The position numbers and the translations under genes were made by a program. From Diphasiastrum complanatum (taxonomy: Eukaryota > Streptophyta > Lycopodiopsida > Lycopodiales > Lycopodiaceae), in contig CM055115.1 of NCBI GenBank assembly GCA_029204225.1, positions 7,365,966 to 7,422,396 of the forward strand: a stretch of 56,431 bases of DNA, in the 5' to 3' direction. The notes under the pieces were generated by a model that worked only from the letters and a program-made list of their open reading frames with translations, was not told the origin of the DNA and did no database searches. This document shows positions 21,765-31,986 of this stretch, piece by piece. Every line of letters begins with the position of its first letter. Positions within the stretch are counted from its first letter, which is position 1.

Positions 21765-22990
21765 GAAAAAAATTAGTGCCACTTTTCCTAGTATGGAAAT
21801 TCCCTAGATCCAAGAAAATTTATAGGAAAACTTTCCTATTTACCATTGTGCTCATTTGAATCCAGGGAAATTTATAGAAAAAATTTTACTCGCTAAACAC
21901 ATTTACCAACTAAACACTTTATGCTCATTCCAACCAAAAATGAGTTCCACTCCATATATAAAGTAGGATACTCAAATATATAGTAGGATACTCTCCAAAA
22001 ATACATGAGACTGATGGCACATCAATGAGAAAAGCCTAGAAACATTAGACAAACTGCAAGCTCCATTGACCACAGATTCGGTTGGTTATCTTATATTCTC
22101 AGCAATAAATCAATTGATGTCATTAAAAACCCGTGAATTTACTTGACTTTCAAAACATGCAAAGATAAGATCTAACTTCAGCAGGATATTGACGTTGTAT
22201 GAGGTATTATATGTAAACACAATTGCAGCCCAGATTTTTAGCAAAGTTTCTGATACCTTGTGTATGTGTATACACAATGCTGTCCGGATAGGACAGTGTT
22301 GACAAAAGACTGTTGACTTTTCTCAGCGTCTGTAATTTAACTCTCATCTATAGATGAATACCTTTCGCTCGCCTCAAAAACTGTCTTTAAATCTTCTCAT
22401 TCTCTACCCAAACTGGTCAATGTAAATATCATTATAATGCTGAAAGTTGTGCAGACCTGAATGTTAAAGGATACATGAATGAATTGGCATACTCCTCGAC
22501 CAAAGCATTATGAGAACTAGCAGACTCTTACCTGGCCTAGTAAAGCTACCAACAACAACACACTATAATGCGCACCTGTGTTGATCAATCACTCATCCAC
22601 CATCAAAAGAGAAACATAAGAGACAAATTTTATGATGTTAGAAGTCAACATTTGTCTCAAATACAGAGGATATAATGTCGTCTATTTTATTGAGAGAATT
22701 TAAGCTACAAACCAAATATTCCACTTCTCAACAACACTATAGACGGTCATTATTTTAGATGAGTACAAAGGATATAATATAATCTAGAGCATTGAGAAAT
22801 TCAATATCAAAGCATAGATTTTCGGTAAAAGATAAAATAGTGCCAAATAGTAATGATCAATCTCTCAATAGATAGGCATGGAGGGCTTAATTCACTTCCA
22901 GGCTTGCATCTTTACAAAGCAATAAAAAAAAAGAGTAAGGTACAAAAAGACTACAACAAATCTTATGAACTGCTCAAGTATGAAAAACCC
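21765..22990. other. No gene recognised
   Basis: AT-rich sequence with imperfect inverted segments near 21800-21860 (GAAATTCCCTAGATCC against GAATCCAGGGAAATTT). No coding signal. Confidence 0.4.
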
Positions 22991-23024
22991 TCACAAAATA
23001 GGTCTAACGACAAGCTGGAACACA

Positions 23025-23309
23025 TCACAAAAGGTCTATATCTTCTACATTCAACCTCCCAGGAGAGTAATTTCGGATCGAAATTCTGTTCTCTCTAATA
23101 AATTTTTTTGCCAAATCTGTTATCATATTCGTAACAGAGTGATCACTGCCAGTACTTTTTGCAAATAGAAATCCAGACCTGGCCGTTTTAGATAATGCAG
23201 AGTAGTATACTTTGATATTTTTATATAATTCATCCACAGTGGGGATCGAAAAGTACTTCATTAAAATCGTTTCCCCATCTTCTTCTGTCAAATTTTCTAA
23301 GTCAGCCAC
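23025..23309 (-). CDS. Exon of an unrecognised minus-strand gene (downstream exon)
   Basis: The open frame begins just after a good acceptor (TTTATTGTAG, 23310-23319 on the minus strand) with VADLENLTEEDGET and continues as MKYFSIPTVDELYKNIKVYY, then SGFLFAKSTGSDHS and MITDLAKKFIRENRIS, to a stop at 23025. It joins in phase 0 to the exon at 23731-23793. I do not recognise the protein; the sequence is mostly helical and charged. The true 3' end may be a donor before the stop. Confidence 0.45.
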   Translation of the reverse strand: MADLENLTEEDGETILMKYFSIPTVDELYKNIKVYYSALSKTARSGFLFAKSTGSDHSVTNMITDLAKKFIRENRISIRNYSPGRLNVEDIDLL

Positions 23310-23730
23310 CTACAATAAACATAAGACAAAACCTGCATTTGAGTATTATTATCTGCCTTCTTTTTGATTTACGGTTTGGGGTTGAAACAATTCAAACAAG
23401 TTTCAGAATGTCAAATTGAAGCGTGCGTAGAAAATAAAAAACATAATGGTGTAGCTATGAATACCTAAGATTCCAAACACATTTTAAAAAGCAATAAACA
23501 CAACCAAAACATAATGAAATTCTCATAAAAATAGTAAAATATACATGTGATTTCTGTAAAACACATGAATTTTACTAGCTGCATGCAAAGTTGATCAACC
23601 TCTGCCAAGTCATTTAACTGATAGATAATCCATGACAACACGTTACAAGTTGCATCAAAGAAGTAGAAATTTCAGTTCATACAAAAAAACCATCAAATAC
23701 TAGTCAAGAAAAGAAAAAATTAGAACTAAC

Positions 23731-23793
23731 CTCCACTCCAAGTTGCACTTTTGTTTCAACATTGGTCAACAGAGTGGACTCATTTTCAGCAAC
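23731..23793 (-). CDS. 63-bp internal exon of the same unrecognised gene
   Basis: It is bounded by an acceptor TTTCAG (23794-23799 on the minus strand) and a donor GTTAGT (23725-23730). It encodes 21 residues (VAENESTLLTNVETKVQLGV then E) and keeps phase 0 with both neighbours. Three exons with consistent phase argue that this was a spliced gene. Confidence 0.5.
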
Positions 23794-23883
23794 CTGAAAT
23801 GACAATAATTTAATCAGCACAGTCATGCAAATATTATACTTATGTTAATTGCAAAGGAAGAGTTGTATTGAAAACCTTATCAC

Positions 23884-24144
23884 CTGCCCATCATCAAGAC
23901 CCAATGCGTCTCCTGGAGTGCTGCCTATGGAGCTCTTTCGCCTGGAGTACTTCCTCTTCGATTGCATGGATGTCAAAATCCAAGCATATATATCATCTTC
24001 TTTCCAGGTGTATGTGACACTTGGAAAGTGCATTGGTTTGATTTCCGAGAGCCCTGCTCGAATCAAACCTTTTATTTTATCTTGCATTGCTCTGTTGTTT
24101 CTTAGGTCCAAACTATGCTCCTCCTCTAGCTTTGCGGCTTTCAG
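23884..24144 (-). CDS. Exon of the same unrecognised gene
   Basis: It reads LKAAKLEEEHSLDLRNN, KIKGLIRAGLSEIKPM, VTYTWKEDDIYAWILTSM and SSIGSTPGDALGLDDGQ, ending at the donor CAG|GTGATAAG (23883). A basic stretch (KRKYSRRKSS) precedes the end. Just upstream there is an in-frame TAG at 24145-24147, so either an acceptor AG lies exactly there (GAAGTAG|CTG) or the frame carries a nonsense mutation. Confidence 0.5.
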
Positions 24145-24614
24145 CTACTTCCGAACAGCACACATATTGGACAGATAAATAGTGTGTTGTTCTTTGAAAT
24201 TTCTTTTCAAGGCATGTTTACCATACAATTTTCCTGGGGTCCTGTCAATTACGTTTGGCACACAAAAAATCTCATCATAAGACGAGATCCCCACCATATG
24301 TGGGTCAGCCATGGTGGATCGTGCAAGTGAGCCATCCGATCTAGTGGCCTCGTTGATTTTATGAAAATCATGACTGCTTTCAACGACACTTAAAGTGGAG
24401 GTGTTCTTTTTGGAAAGGTCCAAAAGTCCTTGAATGATTTTCTGCCTTGCTCATTGGACAATAATGAGAAGAGGCCTTGAATATCAACGTTTGGCAAACC
24501 TTCCATAATAATGATAACCGTGCAAAAAACTGTAAACCCCAATAAGCCAAGACAACAACAACCATTTGTTACTATGACAAGGAAACGTAGTGTACCTAGA
24601 TTAATAACGAACAT
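24145..24614 (-). pseudogene. Upstream part of the same gene, frameshifted or unspliced
   Basis: Two minus-strand frames overlap here. One runs to 24390 and ends near FSLLSNEQGRKSFKDF. The other runs 24423-24145 with STLSVVESSHDFHKINEAT, MADPHMVGISSYDEI, VIDRTPGKLYGKHALKRNF and YLSNMCAVRK, then stop. The switch near 24410 looks like a frameshift. No domain recognised. Together with the three downstream exons this may be a decaying gene or a captured gene fragment. Confidence 0.4.
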
Positions 24615-24933
24615 TCAAGTATGTTGTCATCTAAACTGTTTATTTGATTTGTATATGTCATTTAAGTTTGATTTGCATGATAACATGGATTATTTATTTA
24701 TTAAACATAATTTGAGTTTTATATGTTTGTTGCAGATCATGTTTGGTGGCAAAGAACTATTTAACAGATCGTTCATGCATTGGATCATCTTTAAGTCAAG
24801 GATAATTAACAAATTTGTATTGAACTTTAAAAATGACCACAATATCATATAACTAACGAATCATGGACATTTGCTCAACAGTGCTCAAAGGAAATTCTTC
24901 AAAATCAATATAAAATAAAAGTAAAAGACTTTT

Positions 24934-25692
24934 TTATTGTTCGCTATACCACATCACAGGTATTCGTTTTGAGCTTGCACTTTCCTGGACAATTTTATAT
25001 TTAATTGCATGCCATTGCTCCAAAAGAGTAATGCACTGATCCCAAGACAAATTTTCTCTATTTTCAGATTCAACTCTCCAAGTGTCGGGTCGTGTTTTTT
25101 TTAACCAATTTACACAGATTGCTTTTGTGGAAGTGTCAATGTTGCGTATAACCCCAGGCTGTTTGTTACTTTCAGAGCATTGCACCAATATAATATCATT
25201 CTCTTCAAACCAAGGAGGGATACATCTTGGATAACCAAGCTCTAGCAGCCATTTTCGGACACTTAAATCTTTGGTCTCATAAGCAACAATATGAGATCTA
25301 TGAGGGAGGGAAATAAACTTGTGTAGCAATGATGTGATTGGCCTCACACAATCCCAGCTGTAAGGAAGGTGTGCCTTGTCCAAAATGCTCATTCCCGTTA
25401 CAAAATCGATTTTTAAGCTTTCTTCACCTCCCTCTTCTTGGATATGTTGTCGATAGTACTTGGCGCCAAAGAAGATCATAATCTCTCCATCGTGTTGCAT
25501 GGAAAAAAAAAACTTTATTTGTGCTTTCCAATGTCCAACGCCAACATGCACATTTAGACCATCCATTCGAATAACATGTTGTCCTAGGGCATAAACATCA
25601 CCATCAAAAAATACCTTTTTGTACGCGGTGACCTGTTCAAAGAGGCCATTGCATTCACTGACGTTCCAAAAATGTTTGCCATACTTCAATTC
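24934..25692 (-). pseudogene. Unrecognised 250-residue coding stretch
   Basis: A long minus-strand frame without an ATG at its head (it opens after a TAG at 25693-25695). It reads FDGDVYALGQHVIRMDGLNV, VGVGHWKAQIKFFFSM, GEIMIFFGAKYYRQ, MSILDKAHLPYSWDCVRPI, RKWLLELGYPRCIPPWFEEN and LEQWHAIKYKIVQE, and ends at 24934 (MWYSEQ). Length and composition look like real protein, but I do not recognise the family. It overlaps the next stretch by a few bases in a different frame, so the two are probably one gene joined by an intron or broken by a frameshift. Confidence 0.45.
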
Positions 25693-26168
25693 CTATTCTG
25701 ACGTCGGACGATACTGTTTTCTTTCTTGGTGATAGCAATCCCCTTGGTTTTAAGCAACTCTTCGAATGGTGTTCCACAATTATTTGCATTGCATTGCTTC
25801 CATAGATTCCTTGCTTGTGACATTGATGACACCTCTAAAATACACTGTGTATGCATAGGAAAACATGTTGAAGCTTCCTCACCATGGCGTGCATAACCAT
25901 CAGGAAAAACAAGACAATTATGGAGATCATTAAGCATCCTATGATTTGGCATAAGACCATCCACATCTTGCTGACAATTCTGGAAAACCTTTGCAAACAA
26001 CTTTCTTGCAAAAAAATGGGAATAAGTTATCTCATTCATTTTGTTGTTTGTTGAGATGTTTACCCAAAGTGCATGATGTGATATAGAGATGGACCTAGTC
26101 CACCATCTTGCAGTTATCATCACTTTATCTTGCTCAAAAAGAAAGACAACGAGATAGCGGATGGGCAA
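25686..26168 (-). pseudogene. Unrecognised 160-residue coding stretch
   Basis: A minus-strand frame from an ATG at 26168: MPIRYLVVFLFEQDKVMIT, ARWWTRSISISHHALWVNIS, FFARKLFAKVFQNCQQDVDG, MLNDLHNCLVFPDGYARHGE and NANNCGTPFEELLKTKG. It contains seven Cys spread over the last 100 residues. Its first few codons lie exactly at the edge of the direct repeat at 26158-26520, so the start may be artificial and the original 5' end lost. Family unknown. Confidence 0.4.
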
Positions 26169-27019
26169 AAAAGCACCGTAGAAGTGTTAAGTTTTTTCGC
26201 ATTCATTATAAACAGTAAATGAAATTTATAGGATTTGGATGTGCACAAGTGTTGATCAATAGCTATTTTCAAAAATTAATGAACTTTGGCTCCCTAGACT
26301 TGCTTAGTGCCCCCAAAACCGACTAATGTCAAAGACTGCGGAGGGCAAACAGTCCACTACACCAGCCATTTTCTTTGTCCTATTTCTCTAGAGACTATGA
26401 AAGATCCAGTGACTCTGTTTCATGTGGATTACTCAAGCCCAAAAACATATCCTCCTCACAATCACTAACAAAAGGCTTCAGGAAACCCTCGCATCCTGAA
26501 GTGACGAAATATACTTTTGTAACTACGAAATAAAAAATTATACTAAATGAGCTTATTTGTGAATGTTTTGGTGAAGTCTTAGAGTACAACAAGCATAAAC
26601 TCAGAGCATTATAGGCTGTGGGATAAATCCCAACTGCGATTGCTATCAGAGAACAACGGATGGGCAAAAAAGCACCGCAGAAGTGTTAAGTTTTTTCACA
26701 ATCAATATAAACAATAAAGGAATTTTATAGGCTTTGGATGTGCACAAGTGTTGATCAGTAGCTACTGCAAAAATTAATGAACTTCGGCTCCCTAGACTTG
26801 CTTAGTGCACCCGAAACCGACTAATGTCAAAGACTGCGGAGGGCAAACAGTCCACTCCAGCAGCCATTTTCTTTGTCCTATTTCTCTAGAGATTATGAAG
26901 GATCCAGTGACTCTGTTTCATGTGGATTACTCAAGCCCAAAAACATATTGTCCTCACAATCACTAACAAAAGGCTTCAACGAAGCCCTCACATCCTAAAG
27001 TGACAAAATATACTTTTGT
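26158..27019. repeat. Direct duplication of about 363 bp with a 499-bp period
   Basis: 26158-26520 and 26657-27019 are near-identical direct copies beginning CGGATGGGCAAAAAAGCACC and ending at TATACTTTTGT. A 136-bp unique segment separates them. The right copy abuts the broken integrase of the gypsy element at 27020; the left copy abuts the unrecognised coding stretch ending at 26168. Differences are scattered, so the duplication is not fresh. Confidence 0.8.
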
Positions 27020-27530
27020 CATATAATAAGTTGCTACGATAATGTATCGGGTCTGAGATCCTTGTGCAGCAGGATGAATAGGACCAATATAATCTAGGCC
27101 CCATTTATCAAATGGCGTTTGTGATAAAACCATATGTAAGGATTTATAGTTCTGTCTAGGAGGCCGTCGTGCTCGTTGGCAAACATCACATGTAGCGCAG
27201 GCCACCAACAACCTGATTGCAAAAGTTTGCGAACAGTAATATCTGTAGAGAAGTGTCCTCCGCCCATGTCATCATGTAAAAACATGATTAAATCTGATAT
27301 TTCATGTGGTAAAACACATCTACGTAGAATATTTCTGATCCACGACGATACAACTGACTCGAAATCAATTGATAAGGTTGAGCCTTATGAATCAATTGCC
27401 TCTTCTGTACTTTTGTCAAAGAGTCATTCAGTTGTCCTAGCATTAGGTATTCACAAATATCTGTTGCCCACTCAGGTACTGCATCTACATAGAGTAATGC
27501 AGCATTTGGTAATTCATCATCCACTTTAGT
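27020..27530 (-). pseudogene. Gypsy integrase, truncated
   Basis: The minus strand reads the zinc-binding region (GGGHFSTDITVRKLLQSGCW, about 27265-27205, and CATCDVCQRARRPP, about 27195-27155), then the start of the catalytic core (PFDKWGLDYIGPIHPA, about 27120-27075, containing the first catalytic Asp, and IIVATYYMTKV). The remaining catalytic Asp and Glu are absent because the homology ends at the direct repeat at 27019. At least one frameshift near 27280 separates the two halves. Confidence 0.75.
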
Positions 27531-27965
27531 ATTAACTGGTGTAGATTCAATTCGTGAAACATGGTCGGCAAGATAATGTTGCTTTCCCTTACGAACGACA
27601 ATTCAAAAGTCAAATTCAGTCCATAATAGTAACCATCTTGCAATACGCCCTGTATTGCACGTCTTGTTTACCAAATAAAGTAACGGCTGGTGATCCGTAT
27701 AAAATGCAAAGTGCATTTCCATGAGGTAATGTCGAAATTTTCTTACAGAAAAAATCATGGCTAACGCTTCATGTTTTGTTGTTGAATAGTTCTTCTCTGG
27801 ATCTATAAGCTGTCTGCATGCAAATCGTATTGGGGATAGTCTTTCTTATATTCATTTGGCTACGTCAAAACTGATCCAATTGCATATTTTGAGGCATCAG
27901 TGTAAACATGAAATTCAATCGTCCAATCTGGAGAACGAAGTATTGATGCTGAGGCTAATGTTTTT
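27531..27965 (-). pseudogene. Gypsy RNase H
   Basis: On the minus strand around 27720-27560 the text reads FYTDHQPLLYLVNK, then TGRIARWLLLWTEFDF, a stop, and KGKQHYLADHVSRIE. This is the tail of gypsy RNase H just before integrase. Further stops lie upstream. Confidence 0.75.
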
Positions 27966-28180
27966 TTAAAATTTTTCAAAGGCTTCTAACGCTTCAACTG
28001 TCCAAATAGGAACAATGGTCAGTTTGTATACGGGTCTTGCAAGATCAGCAAAGAAAATAAAAATTCGATAATAGTTCGCATTGCCCATAAACACATAAAC
28101 TCCACGAATTGTTGTTGCCAGTGGCAATTCCACAATAACCTTGATTTTAGAATAATCTGTGGCAATGCCATGACTTGATA
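27966..28180 (-). pseudogene. Gypsy RT, C-terminal piece
   Basis: It reads ISSHGIATDYSKIKVIVELP, then GVYVFMGNANYYRIFI and DLARPVYKL, the thumb/connection region of gypsy RT. It continues directly from 33747-33871 once element I (28186-33741) and one copy of its TCACG target duplication are removed. Confidence 0.85.
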
Positions 28181-28185
28181 TCACG

Positions 28186-28832
28186 TGTGAAAAATACAGA
28201 TCCTAAGTGGATCTAAACTCCAAGATCATTGGCTTGAATGCTTGCACTCCAAACTACATAAGCTAGGAATTGGCAACACATTCTATGCTACCTAGAATGC
28301 AAAGAACTTGATCAAAAAGCATTTATCACAAATGGAAACTTCCATAAACATCAAGTGCGGCCCAAAATAGCATTATACAGTCCATAATACATCAGCCTAT
28401 CACTTTTGGAAAGCACCTAAGATCATACACACAAAGCTTGAACTCAATCACTACACAATGCCAACAATGGAAGGAGAACCCAATAGAAAAATCTCTCATT
28501 AAGCAAATGAATACAATGGATCTGCTCCAACCTGTTTCTCCACGGCCTACCTGCTATATATAGCTGAGAGAGATGACTCTCTCTCCTCTCTCTAGACCCT
28601 CCTTACCTAAAATATGCCCTATATAGGTAAAATTGGCATATATGTCCAAAATACATGAAAATGGACTCATTTCGAAGGTCTTGAAGTTTGACACTTCTTC
28701 ATACTGAAAAAATACACTTACTAGCAATATCTAGACCTGTTTCACACGTGTGAAAAGTCAGATCCTAAACTATGTGCCATTTTTAGCAATTTTGGCCTAA
28801 AACTAGACAAGGAAATGTTGACAATTTTCACA
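28186..28832 (-). repeat. 3' LTR of element I
   Basis: 647 bp, TGTGAAAAAT...TTTTCACA on the plus strand. It contains the 16-bp palindrome TTTCACACGTGTGAAA at 28740-28755 and a TATA box (CTATATATAG, 28554-28563) that serves minus-strand transcription. Confidence 0.93.
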
Positions 28833-28846
28833 CTCCCTCTTCAACT
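28833..28846 (-). other. Polypurine tract of element I
   Basis: On the minus strand AGTTGAAGAGGGAG lies directly before the 3' LTR, identical to those of elements II and III. The stop codon of the long frame (TAA, 28846-28848) ends where the tract begins. Confidence 0.88.
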
Positions 28847-31800
28847 TAACTTGCTAGTTTTACAACACTACTTTGTTCCAACTTAAGAATGATCTCCATC
28901 ATCAGAATAGATCTCTTCTCAAGGATCCTAATATGTACAAAATAGGACACAACATAATTGATATAGATAATAGTGTCCATATAGGATGCTTCACTATTTC
29001 TTACATCAATTTTACATAGAATCATAAAAATGGTACATGTAAAAGAACATAGAATCTCAATTAATGAATTCCTCCATATATCCATCTCTGGTTTCTCTGT
29101 AAAATAGCAGCAAACAAGTTGTAAATGAAAGTGATCAACAAGTGTTTGCATGCCTCCTCCACATTTCACTATACATATAGTGAATGCAACATGTATCTCC
29201 ATGAATGAACTTCCATCACCACCTTGCCTTTGTAGATCTTCAATCCATGAAAGCCTTTGAGTGAATGAATGCCAAAAAGATGTGTTCCCTACTCCATTTG
29301 AATGACCAAAACCTGAACTTGAAATACTTGAAGTACCTCCACAAGATTTGCACACAACGCTTGATCCTACAATGTCAACAAGTTGCCAATTTGCCAACAC
29401 TAGAATACTAGATCTTGAACTTTGTTCAAAAGAAAACATATTGACCACTTCAATACCTTTCAAGATCTGAATGAATTCATGTACTTGATCATACAAACCA
29501 GCAATGATAACTATTCCATCTCCAAGATCCAAAGGATGCAAAACTATGGAACTAGTTTGATTGAAATTTGACAATTTCAACACATTGACATAACAATGTT
29601 CATACATGAGATTAGGCAAGTGAGGTAGAGTAAGAAGACACTTCCTTGCAGCTCCAAAGACCTTACTTGAACCTTCAAGAACCTGTAAAAACAGATCCAA
29701 AATGCCTTGACCATTTGTCTCTTCTTTGATGCTTTTCACTAGCTTCGAATTGCCACTTGTCTCTTGGTGTTGATGAAGCAATCCAAGATCAACCTCTTGA
29801 TCTTCCAATAAGACATCAAAGATCTTGCATATGTGAACATCTTCAGATCTGAAACTCTGAAGATACTCCCTCTCAAACACATGATTAAGATCCCACAAGA
29901 TCTCATCAATGCTCAAATTTGACCCTTCACTATAGTTAGTGAAAACAATGCCACCATCATAAACCAAAAGATAGATTCCAACATTTCCATTTAACATGAA
30001 GTAGAGTAGGTGAAGATGAGTATCAAACCTAATCAAAACAGCCCTCTTGAGTTCATAACAAACCTCAATAAGCTCACCAATGATATCTCCCTTGCCTTGA
30101 AGAAGTTGCCACTTGAGTTGCTCCATGTAGTCTTCTTCAACCAACCTTTTGCCATCTTGACCATGAATGAACAATCCACCACAATCATAGAATGCTTTGA
30201 GTTGATGAAGAGATGTTAGATCCATGCTTTGGATCTTCCCAAGAACCACTCTTCCATTGCCCTTTCCTTCACAAGACTCCCTCTTAATGCTAGCACCACA
30301 AAAGTTAGAAACCTCCCTCTTGATAGTTGCACCATAAGAAGTAGAAGACTCTTGAATATTAGAAGCCAAGAAAAGAATCCTTAGTACCTTCAACATAAGA
30401 GTGATTGAAGTACTCTCTCTTTTCAAACATGAACTTCTACTCAATGATTTAGGTAATGAGTCATATGATAATGATTCTTCCTCACTATCGTTCATAAAAA
30501 CATCATTCAAAGTACATCCTACTTTGAACACTTCACATACTTCTCTTCCTTTTGACTTGTGATCTCCCTCACCAAGTCTCATGATAGAAACCTTTGATCT
30601 ACTCTTTTTATGAAGAAATGTGACACCACTTGTTGCACAAATGACTTTATCACAAAAAGATGTAAAAGAACCATTTCCTTCAAGCATGCTCAAAGCACCA
30701 TCATCTTTTCCCACATGATTACATACATCAATATGAAAAGAATTAGAAGAACAACCATCTTCTTGCAAAGAATGACACTTAGCATCTCCATCTTTTTCCA
30801 TATGAACAAACAAGTCATTAGCAACAATCACTTCCAAAGAAGAATCTTCATCAACTCCATTGATGAAGTTAGCTCCTTCCTTACCTTTTCCATTTTTGCA
30901 CTTGCCATCTAGCACCATTGAAGAACCAACAAGCCTTGGAAGTCCATGAGTAGAAGAGTACAAACATGATGCTAATTTAGCTCCACATGACTCCATATGA
31001 CTAGTAGGCAACACTAGTGCATCTTCAAGATCCAATGGATCCAAAAAATTGACCATAGATTCACCAAAGCTTGCCAAGTTAGCACAACAATTATCATCTC
31101 CAAGAAGTACATTAGATCTCAACCTAGATCTAGCATTTTGTTTCTTATGGCATTCATTTGCAAAATGTCCTTTTATCCCACAATAAAAACATTTGAACTT
31201 GGACTTATCTTGCTTCCTACTTTGCAAAGAAGAAGAATGCTTTCCATGCTCCAAACTACCTTGCTTGGACCACTTGCCTTTGAACTTGCCCTTTGTGAAA
31301 AGAGCTTCTTCATCTCCACCTTGTGTTGATGCACCACCACCTTTGGCTTGCAACCTATGCTCTTCAGCCACCAAGATCTCTTGCAAGTCATTGACACTTG
31401 GCAAGGACTTTTGTATAGCAAAGCATTGTACAAGGTTAGAATGTTCATCAAGCAAACCATTCAACATGACTTGAACTAGTTCCCCATCCTTTATGCTTTC
31501 ATCTATGCATGCTAGATCATCATTCAAGGATTTAACCTTCAAGACAAATGAATGTGCACTCTCTCCCTCTCTTTGACAACTTTGGAAGATTTGCCTTCTT
31601 AGGGTGAGAACCCTAGATGTGGATTTGGACTCATAGATCTTCTTCAAAGCATTCCATGCTTCACTTGAAGAAGTACATTTACCAACTTCTTTAAGAAGTT
31701 CATTGGTAACATTCATCTTTATGATATGTAAGGCTCTTTTATCCCTTCTATCAAAATTTAGTTGCTCTTGAAGAATTAGAGGTCTTTCTTCAATTCCCAC

Positions 31801-31920
31801 AACTATATCCATTAGCTCATTCAACTCTAGTAAAGACTCCATCCTCACTTTCCAAGTTGAATAGTTTGTAGAGTTTAACCTCTCTTTAGCTTCCAACATG
31901 ATTCCACCATTGGATGTCAT
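28846..31920 (-). CDS. Gag fused to an unrecognised ~760-residue region (element I)
   Basis: 1024 codons from ATG at 31920. Residues about 1-235 are copia gag (UBN2 type): NYSTWKVRMESLLELNELMD, MNVTNELLKEVGKCTSSSEA, STSRVLTLRRQIFQ and LNGLLDEHSNLVQ. A CCHC knuckle (CFYCGIKGHFANEC) is at about 243-256. At about 262 the copia text stops with NARSRLRSN and is replaced by the unknown region: LDPLDLEDALVLPTS, REVCEVFKVGCTLNDVF, MDLTSLHQLKAFYDCGGLF, LIRFDTHLHLLYFML, GSSKVFGAARKCLLTLPHL, DLGDGIVIIAGLYDQVH and VVCKSCGG. Near the C-terminus is a hydrophobic, Cys-rich stretch (ILCSFTCTIFMILC). The same region occurs in element III and at 1640-2462. Gag should form particles; the role of the added part is unknown. 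Confidence 0.85.
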   Translation of the reverse strand: MTSNGGIMLEAKERLNSTNYSTWKVRMESLLELNELMDIVVGIEERPLILQEQLNFDRRDKRALHIIKMNVTNELLKEVGKCTSSSEAWNALKKIYESKSTSRVLTLRRQIFQSCQREGESAHSFVLKVKSLNDDLACIDESIKDGELVQVMLNGLLDEHSNLVQCFAIQKSLPSVNDLQEILVAEEHRLQAKGGGASTQGGDEEALFTKGKFKGKWSKQGSLEHGKHSSSLQSRKQDKSKFKCFYCGIKGHFANECHKKQNARSRLRSNVLLGDDNCCANLASFGESMVNFLDPLDLEDALVLPTSHMESCGAKLASCLYSSTHGLPRLVGSSMVLDGKCKNGKGKEGANFINGVDEDSSLEVIVANDLFVHMEKDGDAKCHSLQEDGCSSNSFHIDVCNHVGKDDGALSMLEGNGSFTSFCDKVICATSGVTFLHKKSRSKVSIMRLGEGDHKSKGREVCEVFKVGCTLNDVFMNDSEEESLSYDSLPKSLSRSSCLKRESTSITLMLKVLRILFLASNIQESSTSYGATIKREVSNFCGASIKRESCEGKGNGRVVLGKIQSMDLTSLHQLKAFYDCGGLFIHGQDGKRLVEEDYMEQLKWQLLQGKGDIIGELIEVCYELKRAVLIRFDTHLHLLYFMLNGNVGIYLLVYDGGIVFTNYSEGSNLSIDEILWDLNHVFEREYLQSFRSEDVHICKIFDVLLEDQEVDLGLLHQHQETSGNSKLVKSIKEETNGQGILDLFLQVLEGSSKVFGAARKCLLTLPHLPNLMYEHCYVNVLKLSNFNQTSSIVLHPLDLGDGIVIIAGLYDQVHEFIQILKGIEVVNMFSFEQSSRSSILVLANWQLVDIVGSSVVCKSCGGTSSISSSGFGHSNGVGNTSFWHSFTQRLSWIEDLQRQGGDGSSFMEIHVAFTICIVKCGGGMQTLVDHFHLQLVCCYFTEKPEMDIWRNSLIEILCSFTCTIFMILCKIDVRNSEASYMDTIIYINYVVSYFVHIRILEKRSILMMEIILKLEQSSVVKLAS

Positions 31921-31986
31921 GATGCTAAAATCTTCTTGTGTCCTTAGGCTCTGTTCTAATGCACCTAGCACTCTCCTTTCTCTCAA

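Noticed and set aside
24934-25692. CACTA or other transposase as the identity of the 250-residue stretch
   Set aside because: No catalytic triad or family motif could be read; similarity in style alone is not evidence.
28846-29100. Env-like glycoprotein at the end of the element I frame
   Set aside because: There is only one hydrophobic stretch, with no signal peptide or internal order typical of an envelope, and in element III this end is interrupted by stops.
30010-31474. Plus-strand open stretches opposite the element I coding frame
   Set aside because: They are antisense shadows of a 1024-codon frame with recognisable gag and show no domains of their own.
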